Origin: Sphingomonas sp. UNC305MFCol5.2
Lineage (GTDB): Bacteria; Pseudomonadota; Alphaproteobacteria; Sphingomonadales; Sphingomonadaceae
Reading direction: 5' to 3'
Assembly: GCF_000712135.1 (NCBI RefSeq)
Contig: NZ_JOOE01000006.1
Coordinates: 29,605-93,604 of the forward strand
Length of the DNA stretch: 64,000 nucleotides
The first letter of the stretch is position 1; every line of letters starts with the position of its first letter. This document shows, piece by piece, positions 53,201 to 60,784 of the stretch. Under the pieces are notes generated by a model. That model saw nothing but the letters and a program-made list of their open reading frames with translations. It did not search any database and was not told where the DNA came from. Made by a program: the position numbers and the translations under genes.

Positions 53201-55754
53201 GGGAACCGTTCCCGGCGTCGTTGCCAACGACAATATCTCGGCAATCAATTTGCCGACCGGGACCGACGCGACGGGCTATGTCTTCGGCGAACGCGGTCAG
53301 GGGCAGGGCGGCGTCGTCTATGTCGACACCAATCTGAACGGCGTCCAGGATAGCGGCGAACCCGGCATTCCCGGCGTGGTGGTCGAACTGCAGAAGCCCG
53401 ACGGTACGGTGGTCAAGACGGCGACCACCGGTCCGGACGGCCGTTACGACTTCACCGATATCGAGGCAGGCGACTATGTCGTCGTCGAGCAGCAGCCGCT
53501 CGGTTATGGCGACGCGGAGGAGCATCGGTCCAATCGTGCGACGTTGACGGTCGGGGTCGGCGCGCCGGTCACGCCGATCAACTTCGGCGAGCGGGTCGGC
53601 TCGCTTGCCGGCGGCGTCTACAACGACACCAACGGCAATGGCCGGCGTGATGCGGACGAGCCGGCGATCCCGGGCGTTACCGTGACGCTGACCGGAAGCG
53701 ATGCACGCGGCAACGCCATCACGCTGACGACCGTGTCGGGAGATGACGGCAGCTATCTGTTCACCGGCGTCCCGGGCGGCACCTACAATGTCGTCGAGAC
53801 GCAGCCGGCCGGCTATGACGACGGCGTGGATACGCCGGGCAATGCCGGCGGCAGCGCCGCGGGCGATACGATCAGTGCGGTCGTGCTCGGCGCCGCGCAG
53901 GACGCCACCGGCTATCTGTTCAGCGAACGCGGCGCGGGTGCCCGCATCGCCGGCCGTGTCTGGCTGGATCGCGACCATGACCGTGCCCTCGATTCCGGCG
54001 AGCCCGTCTATGCCGACTGGATTGTCGAGCTACGCCTCGGCGATGCGCTGATCGGCACAACCCGCACGGGCGCCGACGGGGCCTATGCCTTTACCGGCGT
54101 GGCGCCGGGGGCGGGTTACCAGGTGTTGTTCCGCAACCCGGTCAACAACGCCATCTATGGCAGCGCGCGTCCCAACGAGACCGGTACCGCCATCGGCGAG
54201 GGCGTGGTTTCGCCTTCGAACCCCGCCGGTGCGCGCACCGAGGGCGGCACGCTGTCCGAGCTCAAGCTCACCCCTGGCGCCGACGTGCAGCAGCAGTCGC
54301 TGCCGCTCGATCCTTCGGGTGTGGTCTATGATTCGGTGCGCCGTGTGGTGGTGCCGGGCGCGACCGTCCGCATCACCGGTCCGGCCGGGTTCGATCCCGG
54401 GCTGCATCTGCTGGGCGGCACGACGAACGTCGCGCAGGTCACCGGCGAGGACGGCATGTATCAATATCTGCTGCTCCCCGGCTCGCCCGCGGGCACCTAC
54501 ACGCTGTCGGTGACGCCGCCGAACGGCAGCTACAATCCGATCCAGCCGTCGAGCATCATCCCGCCCTGCGCAGGACCGCTCGTGGTCGGCCCGACGCCCG
54601 ATCCGCTGCTGGTCTCCGCCTATGACGGCGCGCCGCCGACCTCGGCGCTGGCGACCTGCACCACGGGCGGGCAGACGACGGCCTATTATCTGAGCTTCAC
54701 GCTTACCCCGGGCACGTCGGCCAACGTCCTCAACAACAACCTGCCGATCGACCCGATCCTCGAGGGCGCCATCGTCGTCACCAAGACGACTCCGATGGTG
54801 AACGTCAGCCGCGGTGGCCTGGTACCTTACACGATCACCGCGCGGAACACGCTGGCCGGGGCGATCACCGGCATCACCATCACCGACCGGACGCCCGCGG
54901 GCTTCCGTTACCGGGAGGGCAGCGCGACGATCAACGGCATGCCGGTCGAGCCGCAGCAGGCGGGACTCCTGCTCAGCTGGCCGGGACAGAGCTTCACGGC
55001 GGGCGAGGAGAAGACGCTCAAGCTGGTGCTGACCGTCGGTGCCGGTGTCGGCGAGGGCGAGCATGTCAACAGGGCCTTCGCCGTCAACGCGCTCGTCGGC
55101 GCGACGGTCTCGAATGTCGCGGACGCGGTCGTGCGGATCATCCCCGATCCGGACTTCGACTGCACCGACATCCTCGGCAAGGTGTTCGACGACCGCAACA
55201 TGAACGGCACGCAGGACGTGGGTGAACCCGGCCTGCCCGGCGTGCGCCTGGCAACAGTCAACGGCCTGCTCATCACCACGGATGTCGAGGGCCGCTACCA
55301 CGTCACCTGTCCGATGATCCCGAACGAGGACCGCGGGTCGAACTTCATCCTCAAGCTCGACACCCGCACGCTGCCGACCGGTTACCGCATGACCACGGTC
55401 AATCCGGAGACGGTGCGCCTGACCCGCGGCAAGTTCGCCAAGCTCAACTTCGGCGCGGCGCTCGGTCGGGTCGTTCGGGTCGACGTCAATGCCGAGGTCT
55501 TCGACGGCGACAGGGTGGCTGCATCCTTCCTGCCGAAGGTCGATGCGCTGGTCGCCACTCTCGCCGAGAAGCCGTCGATCCTGCGCATCGCCTATGGCGG
55601 AGCGGGGGAAGCTTCGGGCCTGATCCGCCGCCGGATCGCCGCGCTGCGCGATGCAGTCGAGGAGAAATGGCGAGAGAGGAAGGATCGCTACCGGCTGATC
55701 ATCGAGGAGGAGACCACCGTCCACAGCGGCACGGCGAAGGGAGACGTTCAATGA
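47295..55754 (+). CDS. Giant secreted DUF11/SdrD_B repeat protein
   Basis: A 2819-residue exported protein. The signal peptide spans about residues 1-33 ('ALLAPLPAIAAD'). Residues about 34-1145 hold eight DUF11-like immunoglobulin-type modules, each opening like 'ADLSVSKS..NPV..G' and containing 'VRNNGP'-type strands. From about 1150 to 2330 come about ten SdrD_B/Cna-B-like modules, with 'GNGTRDPGE', 'GSYRFDDLPAGSYTL' and 'NFGE' landmarks, then a carboxypeptidase-like module. Another DUF11-type module (about 2490) and SdrD_B module (about 2620) follow. The last 95 residues ('VNAEVFDGDRVAASFLP') faintly resemble an OmpA-like domain. The start is GTG after GGGGGA. It is coupled to the barrel gene (ATGA). 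It is probably a stalk-like surface protein or adhesin. Confidence 0.9.
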   Translation: MKKRIGAAFSSWSVLRRVLVVLALLAPLPAIAADLQVSGYSWLPDPVPNGAETQFTVRVTNNGPGTVSDAVVTIAVSSRFRVDAGDVPSFCSLSGAIGSQALTCNLASFAVGDRSFSYNATAIATGSANTTATISSATAGDTNAANDALTVTPAVQAGADLSVVKDDGLPTNTLAAGGVISYQILVTNAGPDTTSAIRLTDNLPPASDFQYQSAGGTNWSCSNGGTTITCNYSGAAVTGVLPAITVTGRVIRQSSGTITNNAFASLTNPTVLDPNGTNNAAAPVVTTILEGSDLRAAKSMPATIVEGTNVTIDLTLFNDGPQPVSGATISDTIAANFTIGALPGGCTRSGQTVTCNGGALASGASRAFAIPVTANSATAGNQTNSATITLPAGFADPDLTNNTSTAPFRIVPPTADLSVSKSKTPNPVAAGGDMTSTITVRNNGPSALSYSPGTPIRIADTVSADETFVSSNAAWSCAQVGNIITCETTGTGTLALNGTLSLSLVTRASVTANTNLNNTACTGSTGGSLATPLDTNTANDCSGAGVRATTVTTDLTVAKEVSLDAAGPWSQSPALAIPASASSFYIRLRASNIGGAPAGTVTVTDNLPNSLNTGGYVTGFAQISVSSGNTSYSPANGRISWTLTNLGAGATETAIVRIDRPGNSGAYTNTATITSSDTIDSDNSNNSSQAQYTVSPLADMQVTAKSISPNPARVGVVSTYTISVRNNGANPADNVVVSDTIDPARFELVGNPASTKGGSSCTKDDATGLISCSMGQFTRGQSFQVSQQVRARFPFGGATSGFPISHTNVATVTTDTVESDATNNSGSVTHNVTAPGYDLAITKQEPGPEFDPLRFGDELVYDVRVSNFGPSRATNVVITDVPQPPAGYTMTLAGFSVNPVPATGGFSLYAPPSPSCVQAGANVECRLHASSTAANYLDALNQVIFRLRFTPGGPAPTGPLTFTDEAQVTALEQDNVTVNQADSQLANNKAVQTTTVLPSADLELVSKTRVTASPASINEPVEYAIVVRNNGISPIAQVRVTDTLPAGFELTGAAPTATASGAASVSAIACTGASTVLCTLDGTFPPDGSQVTIRLRARATYPYAGALLTDQVNTASIAPGLDSGGQELARDADPTNNSKTAAVQIAQSSIAGSVFDDANLDNAIQAGEGLSGVTVVLSGTDAWGNPVAPRTLATDAGGNFLFDRLPAGTYQIVETQPAGLLDFRETAGSVGGTVNNAAFGSAPATNSITAISLPANTAATSYLFQETRAGSIEGTVWRDVNNNGAIDGGETGVGPGDFSSTPQIRLTGTDYAGSAVNLTTTVDASGHYRFTDLPPSDATGYTVTQLVQPTGLSDGLDVNGAGNVVPGSAGRAAPEDIAVGTLTPGQGLTERNFGEIPTSTLSGIVFLDPNGNATRDPGENSGLAGAVVRLTGTNDVGQAVDCSITTDATGAYSFPASSAADPSCRVLRPGTYTVTETPPPGLEHSGAFIGSAGGTSGGASGANTPVPGQANTSVSGVVIAAGTTATRYDFGATGQGLGGYVYLDRNGNGTRDPGEVGIAGVTVTLSGATAAGQDVCTLVPCAATTDAAGNYLLVNVPGSSPAGYTLAEQAQTTAPLSSYADGTDAAGQVNGSVRGTAGNDTITGIVLGAGELGINNAFGERAGSLAGATYIDGNDDGIRQPGETVLAGVTVTLSGTAAAGQDICAARAALDPALGCTATTGTDGSYRFDDLPAGSYTLVENQPSAYADGRESAGTPGGSVNNASFGSSAAENRIANVTLGNGTTGTGYDFGERAITISGRVFKDPERDGSDAGGEPAIPGVTLTLRQGGTVVATTVTGPDGSYRFENLAAGSYTVEETQPAGYGSSTPDSRAINVTAGTNQTIDFGDTVSSLAGSVFVDSDDDAVRDSGERGLEGVTVRLTGTTAGGGAVDRTATTDASGNYRFDDLLAGTYTVAETQPVGFGDGKDAAGTVPGVVANDNISAINLPTGTDATGYVFGERGQGQGGVVYVDTNLNGVQDSGEPGIPGVVVELQKPDGTVVKTATTGPDGRYDFTDIEAGDYVVVEQQPLGYGDAEEHRSNRATLTVGVGAPVTPINFGERVGSLAGGVYNDTNGNGRRDADEPAIPGVTVTLTGSDARGNAITLTTVSGDDGSYLFTGVPGGTYNVVETQPAGYDDGVDTPGNAGGSAAGDTISAVVLGAAQDATGYLFSERGAGARIAGRVWLDRDHDRALDSGEPVYADWIVELRLGDALIGTTRTGADGAYAFTGVAPGAGYQVLFRNPVNNAIYGSARPNETGTAIGEGVVSPSNPAGARTEGGTLSELKLTPGADVQQQSLPLDPSGVVYDSVRRVVVPGATVRITGPAGFDPGLHLLGGTTNVAQVTGEDGMYQYLLLPGSPAGTYTLSVTPPNGSYNPIQPSSIIPPCAGPLVVGPTPDPLLVSAYDGAPPTSALATCTTGGQTTAYYLSFTLTPGTSANVLNNNLPIDPILEGAIVVTKTTPMVNVSRGGLVPYTITARNTLAGAITGITITDRTPAGFRYREGSATINGMPVEPQQAGLLLSWPGQSFTAGEEKTLKLVLTVGAGVGEGEHVNRAFAVNALVGATVSNVADAVVRIIPDPDFDCTDILGKVFDDRNMNGTQDVGEPGLPGVRLATVNGLLITTDVEGRYHVTCPMIPNEDRGSNFILKLDTRTLPTGYRMTTVNPETVRLTRGKFAKLNFGAALGRVVRVDVNAEVFDGDRVAASFLPKVDALVATLAEKPSILRIAYGGAGEASGLIRRRIAALRDAVEEKWRERKDRYRLIIEEETTVHSGTAKGDVQ

Positions 55755-58700
55755 ACCGCCTGGCCCTCCGCACTGCCGTCGCGTTCGGCGTCGGCATCTC
55801 AAACCTCGCGCTCGGTACGGCGCTGGCCCAGGCTGTGGAGCCCACGGACCATTGCGGTTCGCCCGACCGGCCATGCGGGCCTTTGGTCGACGATAGCGGC
55901 GAGGACACCCGCGGCGTCGCGCCCAACCTCGAAACGGGCGCCGCCGAGGGTGCCTTCCGGGTGACCGTGGACGGCGAAGGCGAGGGCGCCACCGTTGCCG
56001 ATGTCCAGCGCCGTGCCGACGTCGCGTTGGCGGGTGACCGGATCGATGTCCAGGTCACGACGCTCGATGCGAAGCCGTTGCTGAGCGTGGTTCCTTCCAC
56101 ACCCGTGGTGGCACCGGGGGAGGCGATCCAGTTCCATCTGCTCGCCAACTACACGGCGTTCATTGCGCGCGCCGAGCTGCGCGTCTTCGGTGCAGGCGAC
56201 AGCATCGAAGGCACGCCGCTGACGGTGGTGCCGGTCACGTTCGGATCTCCCGCAAGCTGGAAGGCCGATGCACCCGCGGGCACGCAATTGCGGGTCGTCC
56301 TGCGCGTCTACGACGCCAGGGGACGGTTCGACGAAACGGCACCCCAGGCGCTCTCGGTATCCGCTGCCCGGCCCGACGGGCTGCGCGACACCCGCCAGGG
56401 TCCGGTGTTCGAGAACCAGCGGACCATCGGCAACATCCCAGTGACCGGCAGCGAGGTGACCGTCAGCGGCGCGGTCGAACAGCAGGGCACACGCGTGCTC
56501 GTGTTCGGTACGCCGGTTGCCGTCGACCGCCAGCTGCGCTTCGTCACCCAGCAGATCGTCCCGGCCGACACGAAGTCGGTGCCGGTGCGGATCGAGCCGG
56601 TGAACGGCGAGCCGCGCGAACATAGCCGCGATCTCAATCTGCCGAAGAACGACCAGTTCTTCGTCGGCATCGCCGATCTTACAGCGGGCCACCGCAGCTT
56701 CGACGCCGCCAAGCTCGACTTGCAGGGGACGGACTCGGCGGATCCGCGCAAGGATTTCGTCGATGGCCGGCTGGCCTTCTACTATAAGGGCCAGCTTTCC
56801 CAGACGTGGCGACTGACCGCATCGGCGGATACCGGCGAGCATCCGCTGTCCGACCTGTTCGACGGGTTCCTCAAGAAGGACTCGCGCTCGTTCCTGCGCC
56901 GGCTCGATCCGGACCTGCACTATCCGGTCTATGGCGACGATTCGACCACGGTCGAGGATGCGCCGACCTATGGCCGCTTCTATGCAAGGGTCGAGAGCCC
57001 GAACATCATCGCGATGTGGGGCAATTTCCAGACGCTCCTCCCGGGCACCGAGCTGATCCGCTATCAGCGCGCGCTGTACGGCGCGAATTTCGGCTTCCGG
57101 CCGTCGGCGATGACCAGCTTCGGCGAGCGCAAGACCGAAGTGACGGGTTTCGCGGCGGATCCGGGCACGATCGGATCGCGCGAGGACTTCGCCTCCACCG
57201 GCGGCTCGGTCTATTACTTCCGCAATCGCGACCTCGCGCAGGGATCGGAACGCCTCTTCGCCGAGGTCCGTGACCGCGATTCGGGTCTCGTGCTGGAGCG
57301 CCGCGAACTTGTTCCCGGCCGTGACTATGAGGTGAACTACATTCAGGGCCGCGTGCTGCTGCGCGAGGCGCTGCCGATCACCGCCGACACCAGCATGTTC
57401 GTCCGCGATGCGTCGCTCGCCGGCAACCCGGTCTGGCTCGTCGCCACCTATGAATATGTGCCGGGGCTGACCAGGCCGGACGCGCTCACCATCGGCGGCC
57501 GCGCCCAGCAATGGTTCGGCGATATGCTGCGCGTCGGCGTGACGGGCTATCACCAAGGCCAGGATCAGGCGCAACAGGATCTGTACGGCGCCGACCTGCT
57601 CCTGCGCTACAAGCCGGGCACCTATCTGCGCGGCGAGTTCGCCCAGTCGGACGGAGCGGGCTCGGGTGCGTCCTTCTCCTCCACCGGCGGCTACGACTTC
57701 ACTCAGCTGACTACGGCGCCGCGCAAGTCCGATGCGCTGATGGTCGAAGGCGCGGCAGACATTGCCGAGGTTTTCGGCGGCGGCGAAGGGCGTGTCGCCG
57801 CATATTGGCGGAGCCGCGAGGCAGGGTTCTCCGGTCCCGGCGAAGTCAATTTCGGCGAGAGCCTCGATCAATATGGTGGCAGTGCCGACGTCGCGATCGC
57901 CGGCGGCACCCGCTTCAAGGCCAAGGCCGACATCACCGACGGGCGGGTGACCGACCGGCAGGCGATCGAGGCGGGCGTGACCCACCAGACCACCAACGGC
58001 GTGTTCGGCAGTGTCGGCGTCCGCTCCGACAAGCAGCAAGGGCAGGCTACCGCTTACACCCCCTATCCCGCAGCCCCTGGCTTCCAGGGCTCGCGAACCG
58101 ATGTCGCGGCCAGCGTCGGCTATCGCCACACCCCCGCACCGGCACAGGCCGAACAGGGCGAGGGGAAGCAGAAAAGCGGCATGCCCTGGGCCCTGTCGGT
58201 GTTCGGGCAGAAGACAATCGATCGCGACGGCGGGCGTCTGGAGAACGACCGCATCGGCGTCGCGGGCGAATTGCAGCCGACCAGACGCCTCACCCTTGCC
58301 GGTGAAGTGTCGGACGGAGACCTCGGAACGGGCGCCAACGTGAAGGCCAACTATGCGACCGGCGAACGCGGCTCGCTCTATCTCGCCTACGCGCTGGCAG
58401 CCGAGAATCCCGATGCCTTCACCACCGGCAGGCTTGGTCGCCTGACTGCGGGCGCCCGCCGGCGGTTCGGCAGCAGCACCAATGTCTTCGCCGAAGGACG
58501 CTATGAGCATGGCAGCGGCCCGACCGGCTTCACCCAGGCATATGGCGCCGACTTCACGCCGATCCCCGGCTGGACCTTCGGCATGCGCTACGAGACCGGC
58601 TCGCTGGCGGATGCGCTCGGCGGGCGGATAGATCGCGAGGTCGTGGGCGGGACCGCCGACTATGGCGGCAAGCGGCTCCGCTGGTCGACTGCGATCGAAT

Positions 58701-59380
58701 ATCGCACCGACGGCAGCGATACCTATGGCGATCGCACCAGCTGGGCGACGCGCAACCAGGTCACCTTCCGGGCGACCGATGCACTGCGACTGTTCGCCAA
58801 GGCGAACGTGTCGCTGTCCGACGGCGGGCTCGGCAGCGATCATTCGCTCGACGCCGACTATTACGAGCTGGTCGCAGCGGCGGCGTACCGCCCGACCGAC
58901 GATGACCGGCTGAACCTGCTGGCGAAATACACCTACCTTGCCGACGAACCTTCGCCGGCACAGGTCGACCAGCTTGGCCTGAACCTCGATTATGCGCAGC
59001 GCAGCCATATCGCGGCGTTCGATGCGACCTATCAGCTGACTCCGCGTCTCGCCCTGGGCGGGAAGGTTGCGTATCGCGTGGGCGAGCTTCGCACGTCGCG
59101 CGACGCCAATGCCCCGTGGTTCGACAGCCACGCGACGTTCTGGGCGGTACGCGCGGACTATCGCGTGATCGGAAAATGGGATCTGCTTGCCGAAGCGCGT
59201 CAGCTTTCGAGCCGTGAGGCAGGTGACTCCCGGCTCGGCGCGCTGGTCGGCGTCTACCGCCATCTCGGCGACAATGTGAAGATCGGCGTCGGCTACAATT
59301 TCACCGACTATTCCGACGATCTTTCCGATCTCAGCTACGACGAACGGGGTTTCTTCGTGAACCTGATCGGCAAGTTCTAG
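55751..59380 (+). CDS. Large predicted outer-membrane beta-barrel protein
   Basis: A 1209-residue protein with a signal peptide (about 1-27, 'LGTALAQA'), a periplasmic or surface beta domain (about 30-330) and a long alternating-residue region (about 340-1209) rich in aromatic-ended strands. It ends in Phe ('FFVNLIGKF'), as barrel proteins recognised by the Bam machine do. The segment 'YPVYGDDSTTVEDAPTYGRF' and 'MWGNFQTLLPGTELIRYQRA' marks a family seen beside DUF11/OmpA-type giants. Its ATG overlaps the stop of the giant gene, so the two are made together; a hairpin ends the unit. It likely anchors or exports the giant protein. No TonB box or POTRA repeats were seen. Confidence 0.8.
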   Translation: MNRLALRTAVAFGVGISNLALGTALAQAVEPTDHCGSPDRPCGPLVDDSGEDTRGVAPNLETGAAEGAFRVTVDGEGEGATVADVQRRADVALAGDRIDVQVTTLDAKPLLSVVPSTPVVAPGEAIQFHLLANYTAFIARAELRVFGAGDSIEGTPLTVVPVTFGSPASWKADAPAGTQLRVVLRVYDARGRFDETAPQALSVSAARPDGLRDTRQGPVFENQRTIGNIPVTGSEVTVSGAVEQQGTRVLVFGTPVAVDRQLRFVTQQIVPADTKSVPVRIEPVNGEPREHSRDLNLPKNDQFFVGIADLTAGHRSFDAAKLDLQGTDSADPRKDFVDGRLAFYYKGQLSQTWRLTASADTGEHPLSDLFDGFLKKDSRSFLRRLDPDLHYPVYGDDSTTVEDAPTYGRFYARVESPNIIAMWGNFQTLLPGTELIRYQRALYGANFGFRPSAMTSFGERKTEVTGFAADPGTIGSREDFASTGGSVYYFRNRDLAQGSERLFAEVRDRDSGLVLERRELVPGRDYEVNYIQGRVLLREALPITADTSMFVRDASLAGNPVWLVATYEYVPGLTRPDALTIGGRAQQWFGDMLRVGVTGYHQGQDQAQQDLYGADLLLRYKPGTYLRGEFAQSDGAGSGASFSSTGGYDFTQLTTAPRKSDALMVEGAADIAEVFGGGEGRVAAYWRSREAGFSGPGEVNFGESLDQYGGSADVAIAGGTRFKAKADITDGRVTDRQAIEAGVTHQTTNGVFGSVGVRSDKQQGQATAYTPYPAAPGFQGSRTDVAASVGYRHTPAPAQAEQGEGKQKSGMPWALSVFGQKTIDRDGGRLENDRIGVAGELQPTRRLTLAGEVSDGDLGTGANVKANYATGERGSLYLAYALAAENPDAFTTGRLGRLTAGARRRFGSSTNVFAEGRYEHGSGPTGFTQAYGADFTPIPGWTFGMRYETGSLADALGGRIDREVVGGTADYGGKRLRWSTAIEYRTDGSDTYGDRTSWATRNQVTFRATDALRLFAKANVSLSDGGLGSDHSLDADYYELVAAAAYRPTDDDRLNLLAKYTYLADEPSPAQVDQLGLNLDYAQRSHIAAFDATYQLTPRLALGGKVAYRVGELRTSRDANAPWFDSHATFWAVRADYRVIGKWDLLAEARQLSSREAGDSRLGALVGVYRHLGDNVKIGVGYNFTDYSDDLSDLSYDERGFFVNLIGKF

Positions 59381-59417
59381 CCCTTAGCCCTTCCTCCCGA
59401 GCGAAACTCGGGTCGCG

Positions 59418-59448
59418 CCGCCGCCGAGTTGAGCCTCGGCGGCGGTTT
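59418..59448 (+). terminator. Terminator of the giant-protein operon
   Basis: CCGCCGCCGAG-TTGAGC-CTCGGCGGCGG is a perfect 11-bp stem with a 6-base loop followed by TTTCG, 37 bases after the barrel gene stop. This is a convincing intrinsic terminator. Confidence 0.75.
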
Positions 59449-59513
59449 CGTCTATGCCCTTCTCGCGAGGGTAAGGGAGAGAGGCACGCGTACTGGTCAA
59501 GTGATCGGAAAGC

Positions 59514-59642
59514 TTGACGCGTGATGCGGAGAAGAAGCGCCTGACCCTTTTCGGCAATTTTATAGCTCTGGCCTGTGCCGTGGCAGGGTTCGGTGGGATG
59601 CTGGGCACGACAATTCTGCTGCAATCCTATGGATATCTATAA
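59514..59642 (+). CDS. Possible 42-residue membrane peptide (TTG start)
   Basis: From TTG 59514, with GGAAAG just before it, the frame encodes a charged start 'TRDAEKKRLTLFG' and one hydrophobic helix 'FIALACAVAGFGGMLGTTIL'. Nothing is recognised and no ATG is available. It may be a real small membrane protein or a remnant. The remaining DNA to 59915 has diverged repeat-like segments ('CTGTCCGCTTTCGGGG') and no other gene. Confidence 0.3.
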   Translation: MTRDAEKKRLTLFGNFIALACAVAGFGGMLGTTILLQSYGYL

Positions 59643-59915
59643 GTCAGGCTTGAGGTTGCGGACGATAGGCTGTGCCTGGTGGAAAGCGGTGCGCCGGCTT
59701 TGGGGCACTTCCCGCCGGTTCGCTGTCGACCGCGGACGGCGAGAAGCGGATCGGAAGCGGCCTGTCCGCTTTCGGGGCACCGCCTCGTCGATTCCGGTCG
59801 TTCAATCGGTCGTAGCGCCACGGCAGCTACGCGCCCAATTGCGGCTGTTCAGCCATCAACGCGGGTGCCTGAAGAGCGGACGTCCCGGCTCAGGAGAAAT
59901 CGAACGCAAGCCCCG

Positions 59916-60383
59916 TCACTGTGGTACGGCAGCACCAGCATAAGGATCATAGCCTGCTGGATGTTGTGGGAGCGTCGCCAGTGGCGATATGTCGACTGAT
60001 TGTATTGGCGGCGATGCAAAGCCGGACGAGCCTTGGTCGCGGACGGCGCTTTCCAGCCCCGCGACTATGCTCGAGGCACCGAAGAGAATGAAGCATCCCA
60101 GAACGATGGTCGCGGCGCGGCGAAGATCGACGCGACCGCCCAGCGCCATAAATCCTACGCTGGCGACCGATATGACAGCAGCAGTCGTAGCGATGGTGCC
60201 GAGCAGCGTGCCTTCCAGCCATCGAATCGCTGCCACAATCGAGCCTGATACGGAGGGATCGGCGCCGCCGCCGAGTTCCCACGCTGCTGTAGAGATCGCC
60301 GAGATGAGCACGAATGCATCGTGCGCCGGAGATCGCGGCGGATCAAGAGAACTATCGGCGCTAATATAGCGATAACCAAGCAT
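59916..60383 (-). CDS. VirB2/TrbC-like pilin, orphan
   Basis: A 155-residue protein whose middle matches the VirB2/TrbC pilin family: 'IRWLEGTLLGTIATTAAVISVASVGFM' (in pieces, first helix), 'ALGGRVDLRRAATIVLGCFILFGASSIVAGL' (second helix). Intact pilins are two short membrane helices with a cytoplasmic loop, as here. N- and C-terminal extensions are longer than usual. Start ATG 60383 lies 116 bases from the divergent YD gene; an internal GTG (about 60309) could be the true start. No virB3, virB4 or other subunit is adjacent, so its partners must be elsewhere if it works. Confidence 0.8.
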   Translation of the reverse strand: MLGYRYISADSSLDPPRSPAHDAFVLISAISTAAWELGGGADPSVSGSIVAAIRWLEGTLLGTIATTAAVISVASVGFMALGGRVDLRRAATIVLGCFILFGASSIVAGLESAVRDQGSSGFASPPIQSVDISPLATLPQHPAGYDPYAGAAVPQ

Positions 60384-60499
60384 AAACGATTGCGCCGGGC
60401 GCCGAGATGGCGTTAGTCATTCAAAGCGGAATTAGATACCGCGTGTCGGGCGCTCAAGCTAACAAATTCGTCTACCTGCGATGGCCGGGGGGTGTCGAT

Positions 60500-60727
60500 A
60501 TGCGAGTCCTAAGTAGCGTTTTTATTCTGGCTGCGTGCGCATTTGCGGCATCGCAGGCGAGCGCTTCCGAAACTGTCATCTATACCTATGATGCCAAGGG
60601 TCGCGTGGTGAAGGTCGAGCGATCGGGCGCGGTCAACAACGGTGTCAAATACGAATACACCCACGACAAGGCGAACAATCGCCGCAACGTGAAGGTGACC
60701 GGATCGCCGAATCCGCCACCGCCCTGA
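60500..60727 (+). CDS. Small secreted YD-repeat protein
   Basis: A 75-residue protein with a Sec signal (about 1-22, 'SQASAS') and a single YD repeat unit, 'VIYTYDAKGRVVKVERSG' followed by 'VKYEYTHDKANNRRNVKV' and a Pro tail. Full RHS proteins contain dozens of such units; here one is made as a separate small protein. ATG 60500 with GGGGGGTGTCG before it fits the signal peptide start. It lies 57 bases before the RHS gene and may share its transcript. Confidence 0.75.
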   Translation: MRVLSSVFILAACAFAASQASASETVIYTYDAKGRVVKVERSGAVNNGVKYEYTHDKANNRRNVKVTGSPNPPPP

Positions 60728-60784
60728 GCGACGCCCGCCAGGCGCAGTGACGCCTGATTCAATTTATCCAAACGGGGGGATCAG

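Noticed and set aside
50740..55300. Repeated DNA that could suggest a tandem repeat array or CRISPR
   Set aside because: The periodicity is protein-level (SdrD_B/Cna-B-like modules of about 90-130 residues), the DNA units differ, and there are no spacers.
55799..59263. 1154-codon open frame on the minus strand
   Set aside because: It is antisense to the barrel gene and arises from strong GC bias at codon positions. The plus-strand gene has a signal peptide, coupling and C-terminal Phe, while the minus translation is Arg/Ala/Gly-rich without domains.
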